From Hofstenia miamia (Eukaryota > Xenacoelomorpha > Acoela), in assembly GCA_004352715.1 (NCBI GenBank), contig SCFE01000105.1, forward strand, positions 864,709 to 928,708: DNA of 64,000 nucleotides, read 5' to 3'. The notes beneath the pieces are model-generated. The model searched no databases. It was not told the DNA's origin and saw nothing but the letters and a program-made list of their open reading frames with translations. A program made the position numbers and the translations under genes. Below are positions 1-9,309 of the stretch, in pieces (the first letter of the stretch is position 1; every line of letters starts with the position of its first letter).

Positions 1-217
1 AAATTTTATAACAATGACTATACTATAACTCGTTATTAAAATAGTACTATAGTAATTTATCCATAGCCTGCAAGATTTCTTTTGTAATTTATGTGAATTG
101 TATATATGTGTTTTTGTGAATTTAATGACGCTATTCAAATAAATTATCAGTTATTTAATTGTTAACATTTATTTGAATAAAGATTCTCTTATCTTATCTT
201 ATCTTATCTTATCTTAT
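1..217 (+). repeat. LINE 3' end with (CTTAT)n tail
   Basis: AT-rich sequence without an ORF ends in a simple tail of five to six CTTAT units at about 184-217. Non-LTR retrotransposons often end in such short tandem tails, so this is read as the 3' end of a + strand LINE whose body lies left of the window. Family unknown. Confidence 0.4.
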
Positions 218-369
218 GTACAAAAAAATGAATAATAACAAAAATGAAATAAATAAAACAACACTGACTAAAAAATACACTGAATACGGATAGGTTACTA
301 ATTTCGATTTATTTTATAATCCTTATTATAAAATTTAAATCCTATCCATGATCCACCTGATATAAACTT

Positions 370-441
370 TTGTTTGAGAAATAACAATTTTAATTCTTTT
401 TTGAATTTTTTAAGGTATTAAAATTATTATTTCTCAAACAA
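370..441. repeat. Hairpin upstream of LINE-A
   Basis: Two 24-base arms (370-393 and 418-441) are inverted complements with one mismatch, separated by 24 bases. The right arm runs into the start of the LINE-A endonuclease frame. It may be the end of a small foldback element or part of the LINE leader. Bases 218-369 show nothing recognisable. Confidence 0.5.
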
Positions 442-1106
442 TATCATGTAATATCAATGGCATAAATTCCAAATTTTTTCAGTTAGAAGGGTTTGCACAT
501 AGCCATAGCAATTTGTGTTTCATAGCCCTTCAAGAAACAAAGTTGGGAGATTCAATCACAGATAAATCTATTGAATTAGATGGATTTTATTTACTTAGGC
601 AGGACTGCATTGCAGTAAATGCTGGAGGCGGTCTTCTATTATATATTAATAAAAGGTGGGTATCACATATTCCTTCATTAAGAAGTGTTTTTAACAATAT
701 GGATATTGGATTGGAAGTATTGTCAGTTCTGGTTATACCAGTGTTCTTAACACGAGAATACACGAGTATCATTTTAATGAATGTTTATATTAGACCTTTA
801 ACTCAAAGATCACTTGCTGAATCCAAATTGCAAGGTCTTGTTAAAGGGCTCCGAATAGATCATCCTAGAGCTTTTATCCTGATAGTTGGAGATATCAATG
901 CCTCTCATATTAACAAGCTTAATATTTTGGGTTTTAAGAATCTTGTTAACTTTTCAACTTTTTTGCCTTCAGAAAATATATTAGATTGTATTTATATGAC
1001 TGAAGAACGTAAGATGACTGCAACTGAATATTCTCCTATTCTTGGTATTAATCCTGTGACCCATTTCCATAAAGGTATTCTAATAATACCACTTGAATAC
1101 AATTGA
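433..1106 (+). pseudogene. LINE-A ORF2, APE-type endonuclease domain (fragment)
   Basis: Non-LTR retrotransposon endonuclease, which nicks target DNA to prime reverse transcription. The frame is open before the first ATG at 513, and the segment from about 442 (CNINGINSKFFQLEGF) matches the usual domain start, so the methionine is not the true start. Landmarks are the LQETK motif just after the ATG, GGGLLLYI, VGDINASH (the GDxN motif), and a C-terminal THFHKGIL where SDHxxI is expected. The catalytic SDH is therefore altered. The frame stops at 1106 without reaching the reverse transcriptase, so the ORF is broken. CR1/L2-like LINEs are the nearest type by feel; the exact clade is not determined. 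Confidence 0.75.
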
Positions 1107-1747
1107 AATAATTTTAAGAAACGAAAGCACTGAAGGTGGATACAACAGCCTGAACAAGATAACTTGGATCATCTTCACACCATTTTGGAACAAACGGATT
1201 GGAATGTACTGTATAATTCCAATGATGTTGTCACTGTTAGCAAATATTTAGGATATATTATAGATAATTGTGTACCTAAGAAAAAGATTGTTATATCTGA
1301 GAATGAATTGTCAGTAAAGAATGGAAAGTAATAGTAACGAACTATGGCAATTACTGAAGAAATTTACAAAGAATAAAAATGAAAAACCTCTAATGACATT
1401 TGATAGAGCATGTGAACTAAACAATTTTTTACAAGATTCAATGATAACTCTTACAAAGATATAAGTTTTTCAAAATCAAGTTGCAACCAGCTAAAATTCG
1501 GTGTTCTTGAGTACGCAAAGTATTTAGTCAATGTAAAATTGATAAGGCTAGTGGGCCAGATGGACTTCCATCATGGTTATTCAATATGTTTGCCAATGAT
1601 CTTGCTGACATATTCATAATGATTTTTAATGACATTATTGAAAAGCAATATCACCAATCTCAGTGGAAAATTTCAAATGTGCTACCCTTATTGAAAAGAC
1701 CCAATGCTGATCAAAAGGTTAATAAAAATTTTCGCCCAGTTTGTCTC
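1107..1747 (+). pseudogene. LINE-A ORF2, linker and start of reverse transcriptase
   Basis: Continuation of LINE-A in shifted frames. A VPKKKIVISENELSV stretch (about 1271-1315) is the typical linker after the endonuclease, followed by ELWQLLKKFTKNKN. The RT finger region begins near 1541 with DKASGPDGLPSWLF (xSGPDGxP motif). It continues through WKISNVLPLLKRPN to NFRPVCL, the position of the usual LRPISL motif, where the gap begins. Several stops and frameshifts show it is dead. Confidence 0.7.
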
Positions 1748-2747
1748 NNNNNNNNNNNNNNNNNNNNNNNNNNNNNNNNNNNNNNNNNNNNNNNNNNNNN
1801 NNNNNNNNNNNNNNNNNNNNNNNNNNNNNNNNNNNNNNNNNNNNNNNNNNNNNNNNNNNNNNNNNNNNNNNNNNNNNNNNNNNNNNNNNNNNNNNNNNNN
1901 NNNNNNNNNNNNNNNNNNNNNNNNNNNNNNNNNNNNNNNNNNNNNNNNNNNNNNNNNNNNNNNNNNNNNNNNNNNNNNNNNNNNNNNNNNNNNNNNNNNN
2001 NNNNNNNNNNNNNNNNNNNNNNNNNNNNNNNNNNNNNNNNNNNNNNNNNNNNNNNNNNNNNNNNNNNNNNNNNNNNNNNNNNNNNNNNNNNNNNNNNNNN
2101 NNNNNNNNNNNNNNNNNNNNNNNNNNNNNNNNNNNNNNNNNNNNNNNNNNNNNNNNNNNNNNNNNNNNNNNNNNNNNNNNNNNNNNNNNNNNNNNNNNNN
2201 NNNNNNNNNNNNNNNNNNNNNNNNNNNNNNNNNNNNNNNNNNNNNNNNNNNNNNNNNNNNNNNNNNNNNNNNNNNNNNNNNNNNNNNNNNNNNNNNNNNN
2301 NNNNNNNNNNNNNNNNNNNNNNNNNNNNNNNNNNNNNNNNNNNNNNNNNNNNNNNNNNNNNNNNNNNNNNNNNNNNNNNNNNNNNNNNNNNNNNNNNNNN
2401 NNNNNNNNNNNNNNNNNNNNNNNNNNNNNNNNNNNNNNNNNNNNNNNNNNNNNNNNNNNNNNNNNNNNNNNNNNNNNNNNNNNNNNNNNNNNNNNNNNNN
2501 NNNNNNNNNNNNNNNNNNNNNNNNNNNNNNNNNNNNNNNNNNNNNNNNNNNNNNNNNNNNNNNNNNNNNNNNNNNNNNNNNNNNNNNNNNNNNNNNNNNN
2601 NNNNNNNNNNNNNNNNNNNNNNNNNNNNNNNNNNNNNNNNNNNNNNNNNNNNNNNNNNNNNNNNNNNNNNNNNNNNNNNNNNNNNNNNNNNNNNNNNNNN
2701 NNNNNNNNNNNNNNNNNNNNNNNNNNNNNNNNNNNNNNNNNNNNNNN
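1748..2747. other. Assembly gap (exactly 1000 N)
   Basis: The round length suggests a placeholder of unknown true size. It cuts LINE-A inside its reverse transcriptase domain. The sequence on the far side is not LINE-like. Confidence 0.95.
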
Positions 2748-2808
2748 ATACTTAATGATCTTTACAAGAGAAAGCATGAGAGATAGAAAAATGAAGAATA
2801 TATTAAAA

Positions 2809-2832
2809 ACAATTTTCTAACCTCTTATATAA
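2809..2832 (+). promoter_or_regulatory. Shared promoter-like motif, copy 1
   Basis: TTTTCTAACCTCTTATATA lies immediately before the ATG at 2833 and right at the stop of the preceding open frame. The same motif, with 18 of 19 bases identical, precedes the ATG at 4184. TATA-like elements this close to start codons are typical of compact viral genomes; the function here is inference. Confidence 0.4.
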
Positions 2833-3129
2833 ATGGGATTTAATAATAGTGGAATACCTGAAGCTACTCATTCTTATCAAGAGGGTTACAATAATAACAT
2901 AGAAACAGATGCTAAACTCATAAAATACAAAATATATCAAATTGAAAATAATAAGTTAGATATATCAGGGTATAATCTTTTTAATAGAGAGTTAAATATG
3001 CGCAACAAGAAAATTATAAATATTTGTGATGGTGAACATGAAAGGGATACTATTAACAAACAAAAAATGGAAGATTATGTTGAAAAAAGACTTGCAAACA
3101 ATGAAAACAAGATTTTAGGAAATTATTAA
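2833..3129 (+). CDS. Tail-fibre-like hypothetical protein (possible virus-like element)
   Basis: A 98-residue ORF with no confident family. Residues about 55-90 read LNMRNKKIINICDGEHERD followed by TINKQKMEDYVEKRL. This resembles the 'MNNKKIxNLxxPxxxxDAVNKxYVD' segments of phage and virus-like tail-fibre proteins, which introduce trimeric coiled coils. The frame ends at TAA 3127-3129. The next frame over (EIIKQSN... to about 3236) could be its continuation after a one-base shift. A small hairpin (CAACACTA/TAGTGTTG, about 3138-3159) follows the stop. The start is chosen because the promoter-like motif ends directly before it. Could also be a chance ORF in a decayed transposon. Confidence 0.35.
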   Translation: MGFNNSGIPEATHSYQEGYNNNIETDAKLIKYKIYQIENNKLDISGYNLFNRELNMRNKKIINICDGEHERDTINKQKMEDYVEKRLANNENKILGNY

Positions 3130-3152
3130 GCAATCCAACACTAAATTATGTA

Positions 3153-3404
3153 GTGTTGAGTCTATGCATAATTTCTATTCAAATTTACAAGACAATTACC
3201 AAAAGATTATTCAATTATTTGAAAGAACTGAAGGTGGAAAAAACATTTGCTAAAAATTATGAACATGGTTTTACAAAGGCTCATGGAATATCACAATTCT
3301 CTGAAAAAATATGGTTATTTGGTTTGATAGAAACTGAAAGCAATGAGCAAGCTTTAGATTTTCCTACCTACAGTAATAAAGGTTTTGATAAAATTTCTAT
3401 ATAA
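3153..3404 (+). pseudogene. Unrecognised ORF, weak ISXO2/Merlin-transposase resemblance
   Basis: An 83-residue frame whose middle (VEKTFAKNYEHGF, then KIWLFGLIETES) loosely resembles the 'VEVDExxxxKRKYNRG...WVFGGIE' segment of ISXO2/Merlin DDE transposases. The first DDE aspartate is not evident. It may equally be a continuation of the fibre-like protein before it. Bases 3405-3586 carry stops in all frames. Very uncertain. Confidence 0.2.
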
Positions 3405-3586
3405 AATGGTTTTAATTATGTTAGAGATGCACATAGTTACATTTCACTTTCAGGAATTTGTATCTTATCAAAAAATCGTTATAATATGCTACATTTAAAA
3501 TATATACTATACAAAAATTAATACCTTTGTACATTTTAGAGGTAATTATATCTTTAGAACTGTTAAGATTTTGTCTAGCAACTTGA

Positions 3587-3895
3587 CTTCATAAATTTAC
3601 AAAAGAAGCATGGCCTCCAAAAACAATAAGATATGCAGTAGTTTGTGAAAAATCAAAAGATGTTTATGTCCAAATTACTAAATTTGGTGTATTATCTGTA
3701 CACAATTTAGTAATAGAAGAAACATTTGTTTCCTTAAACAAAATATATTTTGACACCATTGATTTGTTTTGGAATGACATTGAATTAAATACTGATGACA
3801 GTGATAATATTAAAGGAATGGAATTTGATACCAAATTTAAAAACACTTATAATTCTGATTTTCAACATTGTCAATATAAGATAATTGGTACATAA
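3587..3895 (+). pseudogene. Unrecognised open frame (about 100 aa)
   Basis: Open from after a TGA at 3584 to the TAA at 3893-3895, with no initiating ATG near its start. The translation begins near FTKEAWPPKTIRYAVV, and its composition looks like a folded protein, ending in an acidic stretch (ELNTDDSDN). No family recognised. Its length and placement between the two motif-bearing ORFs suggest it belongs to the same inserted block. Confidence 0.3.
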
Positions 3896-3925
3896 GTTTT
3901 CTTTAGAGGAATATGCCAAAGGGGT

Positions 3926-4153
3926 ATGCACAACTTGAAAAATCGTGCAAATATAATTAAAATTAATCACAAACTTGCATATAGTTTAGAATATAATAAA
4001 TTAATATTTGGACTAGCTACATCTAGTGGTATAATTCGGTGTGATATTTCCCATAGGAATGGTCTGTTTTGGCTGTTTGCAAGTGACACAGGGCCTATAA
4101 AATGGATTAGTTTGCAAAATTTGACATATTTCCTTCCAAAGACAAAATATTGA
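3926..4153 (+). CDS. Hypothetical protein, 75 aa
   Basis: Frame from ATG 3926 to stop 4151-4153, immediately before the second promoter-like motif. It contains FGLATSSGIIRCDISHRNGL and a tryptophan-containing C-terminus. No family recognised. It may be the C-terminal part of the protein coded just upstream, after a frameshift at about 3895. Confidence 0.25.
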   Translation: MHNLKNRANIIKINHKLAYSLEYNKLIFGLATSSGIIRCDISHRNGLFWLFASDTGPIKWISLQNLTYFLPKTKY

Positions 4154-4158
4154 AATTA

Positions 4159-4183
4159 ATTTTTTCTAATCTCTTATATAGAA
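4159..4183 (+). promoter_or_regulatory. Shared promoter-like motif, copy 2
   Basis: TTTTCTAATCTCTTATATA sits between the stop of the ORF ending at 4153 and the ATG at 4184. It matches the copy before 2833 at 18 of 19 bases. Confidence 0.4.
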
Positions 4184-4734
4184 ATGAGTAAAAGAGTTCA
4201 AATTGTAAGTGAACCAATTGTACTGAAATCAGTAAATATTACCAAGACAGGAGAAAAGGGAAAATTTATGGAGTGCAATCTATGGGTTGTTCTAATTAAA
4301 CAAGGAAACATGAATTAACAAGTCCAAAAGAAGTTATAAAATATGTATTACATAACCTTAAAATACAATAATTTACTTATCCTAAGTTAAATTCTGTGAT
4401 TCTCAAGTCTTGTTTAGCTTACCAACGTCTTTATATGGTTAATTTTGAAAAGAACATATCTATAAATAATATATTAGATAAATTCAATCAGGAAATTTGT
4501 TTGATTGGTCCAGGAGAGGGGTGTTTAACAAGCCTATTTGAATATTTATTTGGAACTATTCAATGTTGTCATACACATTCAATCCTCCATGACAGTTATG
4601 GTCGATTTTATAATGAATATGGATTGGGTAGGGGTTATTGTTATGCTATTAAAAATACTTGTAATTTCTTAAAGAAAAATCCTTTGTTAGGACATTTGAC
4701 AGGTTTTATATTTTGCTTAAGAAATAGGGTGTAA
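4184..4734 (+). pseudogene. Frameshifted protein with PLA2-like HD motif
   Basis: A short ORF starts at 4184 (MSKRVQIVSEPIVL..., 44 residues, stop 4316-4318). After a frame change and one in-frame stop near 4371, a longer frame runs to 4734 with its own ATG at 4396. That part contains IGPGEGC, then CCHTHSILHDSYGRFYN, then YGLGRGYCYA. A glycine-rich loop followed by HDxxY is the layout of phospholipase A2 domains, including those in parvovirus VP1. However, the spacing between loop and HD (about 29 residues) is longer than usual, and the second catalytic aspartate was not identified. So the PLA2 reading is a suggestion only. Bases 4735-4937 hold nothing recognised. Confidence 0.3.
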
Positions 4735-4937
4735 TTAAAAGTAGAAGCACTGAATTTCATGTAAAAATTCTGAACAACAAGTGGTTGCAGGAATTCTTGG
4801 GATGTCCGTAAAAGGCAGGTTTTCTAAAAAATGCAAAAAATTGCTCAAAAACATATTGGTACATAGTTGAAATGGGGGTATAATTGAATAATTATTTATA
4901 CGGGTATGGCCGTAGTTTTTTTGACTCATGGTTGCCA

Positions 4938-5414
4938 NNNNNNNNNNNNNNNNNNNNNNNNNNNNNNNNNNNNNNNNNNNNNNNNNNNNNNNNNNNNNNN
5001 NNNNNNNNNNNNNNNNNNNNNNNNNNNNNNNNNNNNNNNNNNNNNNNNNNNNNNNNNNNNNNNNNNNNNNNNNNNNNNNNNNNNNNNNNNNNNNNNNNNN
5101 NNNNNNNNNNNNNNNNNNNNNNNNNNNNNNNNNNNNNNNNNNNNNNNNNNNNNNNNNNNNNNNNNNNNNNNNNNNNNNNNNNNNNNNNNNNNNNNNNNNN
5201 NNNNNNNNNNNNNNNNNNNNNNNNNNNNNNNNNNNNNNNNNNNNNNNNNNNNNNNNNNNNNNNNNNNNNNNNNNNNNNNNNNNNNNNNNNNNNNNNNNNN
5301 NNNNNNNNNNNNNNNNNNNNNNNNNNNNNNNNNNNNNNNNNNNNNNNNNNNNNNNNNNNNNNNNNNNNNNNNNNNNNNNNNNNNNNNNNNNNNNNNNNNN
5401 NNNNNNNNNNNNNN
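4938..5414. other. Assembly gap (477 N)
   Basis: Separates the unrecognised inserted block from the second half of a LINE reverse transcriptase in the same orientation as LINE-A. Confidence 0.95.
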
Positions 5415-6327
5415 AGAAGTCTTCCGTTTTGCCTATGATTGTAGGAATTCCTCAAGGAGGACTAGCCTCTCCTATTCTATTTGTTAATTATACAAATAGT
5501 ATTAATCTAAAAACGCAACAGCCTCATATAAAAGTATATGAAAAAGCACAAAATAGCATTATTTGATACTCGGATGATACCTTGATAATTTCTGCAATTA
5601 AGGCTTCTACGGCATGCACAGATTTTAGTGATGCTCAGGTTAATACCAATGATTTAGAAGATCAGTTCAATAATTTAAACTTAATTGCCAATGGGGAATA
5701 ATCAAAAGGCATGATTTCTCTAACATCAATATTCAAGGTGAAGCGTTAATCAAATATGGTATTGATAGTAACTTTACTCTTAATGGTACTGTTATTAAAA
5801 CGGACATTTTTTGCAATTATTTGGGAGAAACTGTCGATAACAAACTCAATTTTAGTAAACACGTAAACAGCATAATCAAAAAAATTTATCATATTACCAA
5901 TAACTTAGTGTTTATAGCCAAATTTTTCAATTCTGATAGCTGCTGGTACATTTTTTAAACATACATTTTACAGTTAATTACCTATGCTGCACCTGCATAG
6001 ATATATCTTCTAAGTATCAAAAGTAAGAAAAAATTGAAAAGAGCTATCAAATATGCAGCAATAATTTTAAATATATCAAAAATTACAGCAGTGGAATTTG
6101 TCACCAAAACTTTGAAAGAAAATTTCATTGCGAAATTTAATAAAATATCTCAAAATGAAAATCATCCGCTCTTTAATGCAATAAACATCAAAGATACTAC
6201 ATATCAGGGTTGTCTACGTATGGCATCAAATACAATATTTTGTAGAACAAAGAAAATGAGTGATTCTTTTGTAGCTGTAGCTAGAAAATTCCTCACTTAT
6301 AATACATTGCCTAATCCATTTTTGTAA
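5415..6327 (+). pseudogene. LINE reverse transcriptase, palm to C-terminus (probably LINE-A)
   Basis: The frame begins with GIPQGGLASPILF (RT motif B), then after an in-frame stop YSDDTLII (the YADD catalytic box, with S in place of A). A NYLGETVDNKLNFSKHV segment (about 5817-5866) is the usual post-catalytic 'YLGxxID' block. The C-terminal part is open from 6034 to 6327. At least three stops or frameshifts lie between. The orientation and the missing middle (about 150-180 residues) fit the RT start at 1541-1747, so both may be one LINE split by an insertion. Confidence 0.7.
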
Positions 6328-6424
6328 TTTCTTATTTGTTGTATATTTTGAACTTATTCCCTTTTATCATGTATTTGAGACAGGAATTAAAGCAATTATT
6401 ATTATTAATTATTATTATTATAAG
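6328..6424 (+). repeat. LINE 3' UTR and (ATT)n tail
   Basis: A short AT-rich 3' region ends in ATT repeats at about 6398-6422. LINE-B below ends the same way, so both belong to LINE families with ATT tails. Confidence 0.6.
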
Positions 6425-6469
6425 TAATTGCTGACATACAGAGAGTATCAGTAACATCATTACAGCAAA

Positions 6470-7287
6470 AAGCAAATGACGTCCTAGATGCCTTAAACAG
6501 TGAGCAGCAATACTAGGCCTGGCTCACCAAAGAAAAAGGATCATCCATGTGGTTAAATGCCCTTCCCCTTAAACGATATAACTATCATCTAATTACGTGA
6601 TATTTTCTAGATAGCATATCGTTTAAATATGGATGGGATCCACTAAAAATGCCACAATTTTGCCCTTATGGACAGGAGTTCACAATTACCCATGTTCTTC
6701 ACTTTGCAAAAGGCGGATACACCATTATTCGACATAATAAAGCTCGTGAAACTTTTGCACATTTCTTGAAAGATGTAAGTCGAACCTAAAACTCAAACTG
6801 TTGATAATTTACGATTCTCAAAACATACAACCTCAACAGGCGAAGAGGCTCGGTTAGATATCAAAGCAAATGGCCTTTGGGGAACGCCTTTTGAAAGAAC
6901 GTTTTTTGATGTAAAGGTTTTCAACCCCCTCTCGAAGAGTTGCCCAAAAACGATAAAAGATGCATATGGGTATCACGAGGGGCTCAAAAAGTCCAAATAT
7001 GAAGAACGAATCATCAAAGTTGATCATAGCTTTTCACTGCCTTGATCTTTGCGACGACCGGAGGATGCAGCGGCTCTACTCATAAGACCATTAAGCAAAT
7101 TGCTCTGAACGTCGCGGAGAAGAGGAAGGAGTCCTACTCATATGTAATCAGACATTTCAGAACTGAAATCAGCTTTGCGCTTCTGAGAAGCACAATATTG
7201 TGTCTGCGTGGTTTGATAGGGCTCAAAGAAAACATTCCAATAGAAAACTCCATTGCTGCCATGTGCACCGAAACGAGGATTATATAA
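6470..7287 (+). pseudogene. Retroelement C-terminus with R2-type knuckle and REL endonuclease-like region
   Basis: Broken frames read SSMWLNALPL, then FCPYGQEFTITHVLHFAKGG and RHNKARETFAHFLKDV, then ARLDIKAN...FFDVKVFNP, and finally FATTGGCSGSTHKTIKQIA to RTEISFALLRSTILCLRG. This order is known from invertebrate retroelement polyproteins ('SWLTALPL...CxCGxxFxxxHxLxCxxGGxxxxRHNxxRD...ARLDI...FFDVRVFNP'). It recalls the zinc knuckle plus restriction-like endonuclease at the end of R2-type LINEs. Two knuckle cysteines are replaced (Y and F), so the fragment is inactive. The last part is open from 7042 to 7287. It begins directly after the preceding LINE tail. Confidence 0.6.
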
Positions 7288-7674
7288 GCAATGCTGGCCA
7301 ATTGACTTAAAAGCTGGACTTATGACATATTTTTCATTCAGATTGCTTTATTGCTTTGTTGCGGAAATCACATACAAGTCACATGTGTAGAAAACAATCC
7401 CCGCGCAAAATTACAGACGTTTGACAAGGTGCATAGCTGCAAGCGAATCAAGCTACGTGTGAAGATATAGACAAACAACATAATTCAATGCTTAATTGAA
7501 TGCTTAAGTATTCTTAACATGAGAAATTTTAGTCAATAGTAACTAAATAATTTGATTTTGTAAATGTGTAGACGATTTTAAAGTGATTGTAATTATAATT
7601 TTGTATCAATAAAATTTGCTTTAAAAAAATTTTATTTGCAAGTAAAAAAAAATTTTATATAAAGTTAGTATATT
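7288..7674. other. No feature recognised
   Basis: AT-rich sequence after the retroelement remnant. It includes a polyadenylation-like AATAAAA at about 7608, which may be the 3' UTR of that element. Confidence 0.4.
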
Positions 7675-7929
7675 TGTTACAGTAAGATTGTATAATTAGG
7701 AATTTCGTGAAATCCATAAAATTTCAGTGAATTCGTGAAATTGCTATTTCACTTAAAAACTTTATAAAACAACTAAATTTGAAAAGTGTGTACTTTACCA
7801 AGAAATACATGAAGTATCTGGGTATTTTAATGTTTTTCTGAAGTTAATTAAGTGAAATACCAATTTCAAAAATTCACTGAATTTTAGGGGTTTCACGAAA
7901 TTCCTAATTTCATATATCATACTGTAACA
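7675..7929. mobile_element. MITE, TTACAGTA family, copy 1
   Basis: A 255-base element with terminal inverted repeats TGTTACAGTA / TACTGTAACA. Subterminal arms are also inverted (AATTTCGTGAAATCC near the left end, GGGTTTCACGAAATTCC near the right end). No coding capacity. Related copies lie at 30211-30495 and, as a right-end fragment, at 15731-15795. Confidence 0.7.
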
Positions 7930-8187
7930 TATACGTTGATTAGATCAACCATCACCAAAAATTAAACATGAAAATGTTGGCAGTCTGACAACAGAGAACG
8001 TTCAATAAAAAACTATACGGGGAGCCCCCTAAGAAGGGCGATAACGTGTTTGTGTACACACCACTTCTAGTTACTGACAATAAGCAAGTTAAAAGTTAGC
8101 TTTTAAATGAGCAGGTCCCTTTATAATCGAAAAAGTAAGTCGAATTTTTTGTGTATATTTTAAACATAATTTAAAATTCCACACGAT
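7930..8187 (+). other. Probable 5' leader of LINE-B
   Basis: Non-coding stretch with a locally GC-rich patch (ACGGGGAGCCCCCTAAG near 8018), typical of LINE 5' UTRs, leading to ORF1 at 8188. Inferred from position. Confidence 0.4.
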
Positions 8188-9181
8188 ATGCCTATGACTA
8201 ATGAAATTGTTAACAAATTTAATGAATTAAGAAACTTAGTAAATTGTTCAAGAGGCAAGACTATAGATGATGCACTTTTATTAAGCCACGAGTCTATTTT
8301 GTCTGAACTTAACAGTTTATTGATATTGGGAAATACTGTCAGTCATCATGAAGAAAGTTACTCCAATATTTTAAAAAGAAATAAATTAAACCAAACAAGA
8401 GCTATTATATTAAATGTGCAAGCAAAAATTTAGCGAATAAAGAACCTATAACAAGTACTGATATTTCAAATGTTACTCAAGATATTCTTAAAGAAATTCA
8501 AGATGCTAAGGATTTTCCTAAAATTAGAACGATATTCCCAAATAAGAATATTGAACTTGTTTTTGCTTGTGAATCTAAAGCTGATGTTGAGGTTATTAAA
8601 AATAATATCGGGAAAAATAAGTCTTATAATTTTGTAGAATACAAAAAGATTGCACTTAACCTAAAAATTCTAAATGTACCAAGTTATTTTTTGGAAAATT
8701 GAAGTGCACCTGAAATCAAAGAAAAAATATTAGTTTAAAACCCAAATTTGCAAGATTTGTGGGGTTTAAATGATTCAATGTTTGAAATATTATTTACTAA
8801 GATTAACGGATATAGCAAAACCTCAATTATTTTCGTAAAGTATCCCCAAAAGTACGGAAATTCTTGCTTGACAACAGCATACATATTGGTCTTCAGATGT
8901 GCAAGGTCAGTGAACATTTTAATGCACGTATGTGTTCTAACTGTGGAATGTATGGACACTCAAGAAATAAGTCTTTAAGAAAATCACATGTGTGCATGTT
9001 CTGTGCAGACAATCACATATATACAAATAGTCCATATAAGAACAATCCTTGTAAATATAAATGCGTAAATTGCAGCACTTCATACCCTGAGAAATGTAAT
9101 CATTCTACTTTTTCGAAAGATTGTCCTATTTATTTGTCTAATATTAAGGTAATAATGAAGAGAACAGAAACTGATGACTAA
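8188..9181 (+). pseudogene. LINE-B ORF1, gag-like protein with zinc knuckles
   Basis: RNA-binding ORF1 of a jockey/I-like non-LTR retrotransposon, in at least three frames. The first frame (8188-8433) is a hydrophilic helical region. The middle (to about 8760) has RRM-like content (IELVFACESKADVEVIKNNI). The C-terminal frame (8864-9181) has CCHC-type knuckles: CSNCGMYGHSRNKS, where the last cysteine is lost, then CMFCADNHIYTN and CKYKCVNC. Such knuckles bind RNA in the retrotransposition particle. Frameshifts near 8433 and 8860 and a stop at 8700 make it non-functional. Confidence 0.7.
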
Positions 9182-9309
9182 CACAATTAGAAAACGTACA
9201 TCTTCACAATTCTTCCCTAATTAAGTCTAATCTAAACAATTACGCAACTCCTTTCATACCAAGTGAGGCATATGTCAAAGTAACAATATCTATAATTATT
9301 CACCTTCCT

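Noticed and set aside
1586-2820. Long open frames across 1748-2747
   Set aside because: They consist mostly of N; only the sequenced ends carry information.
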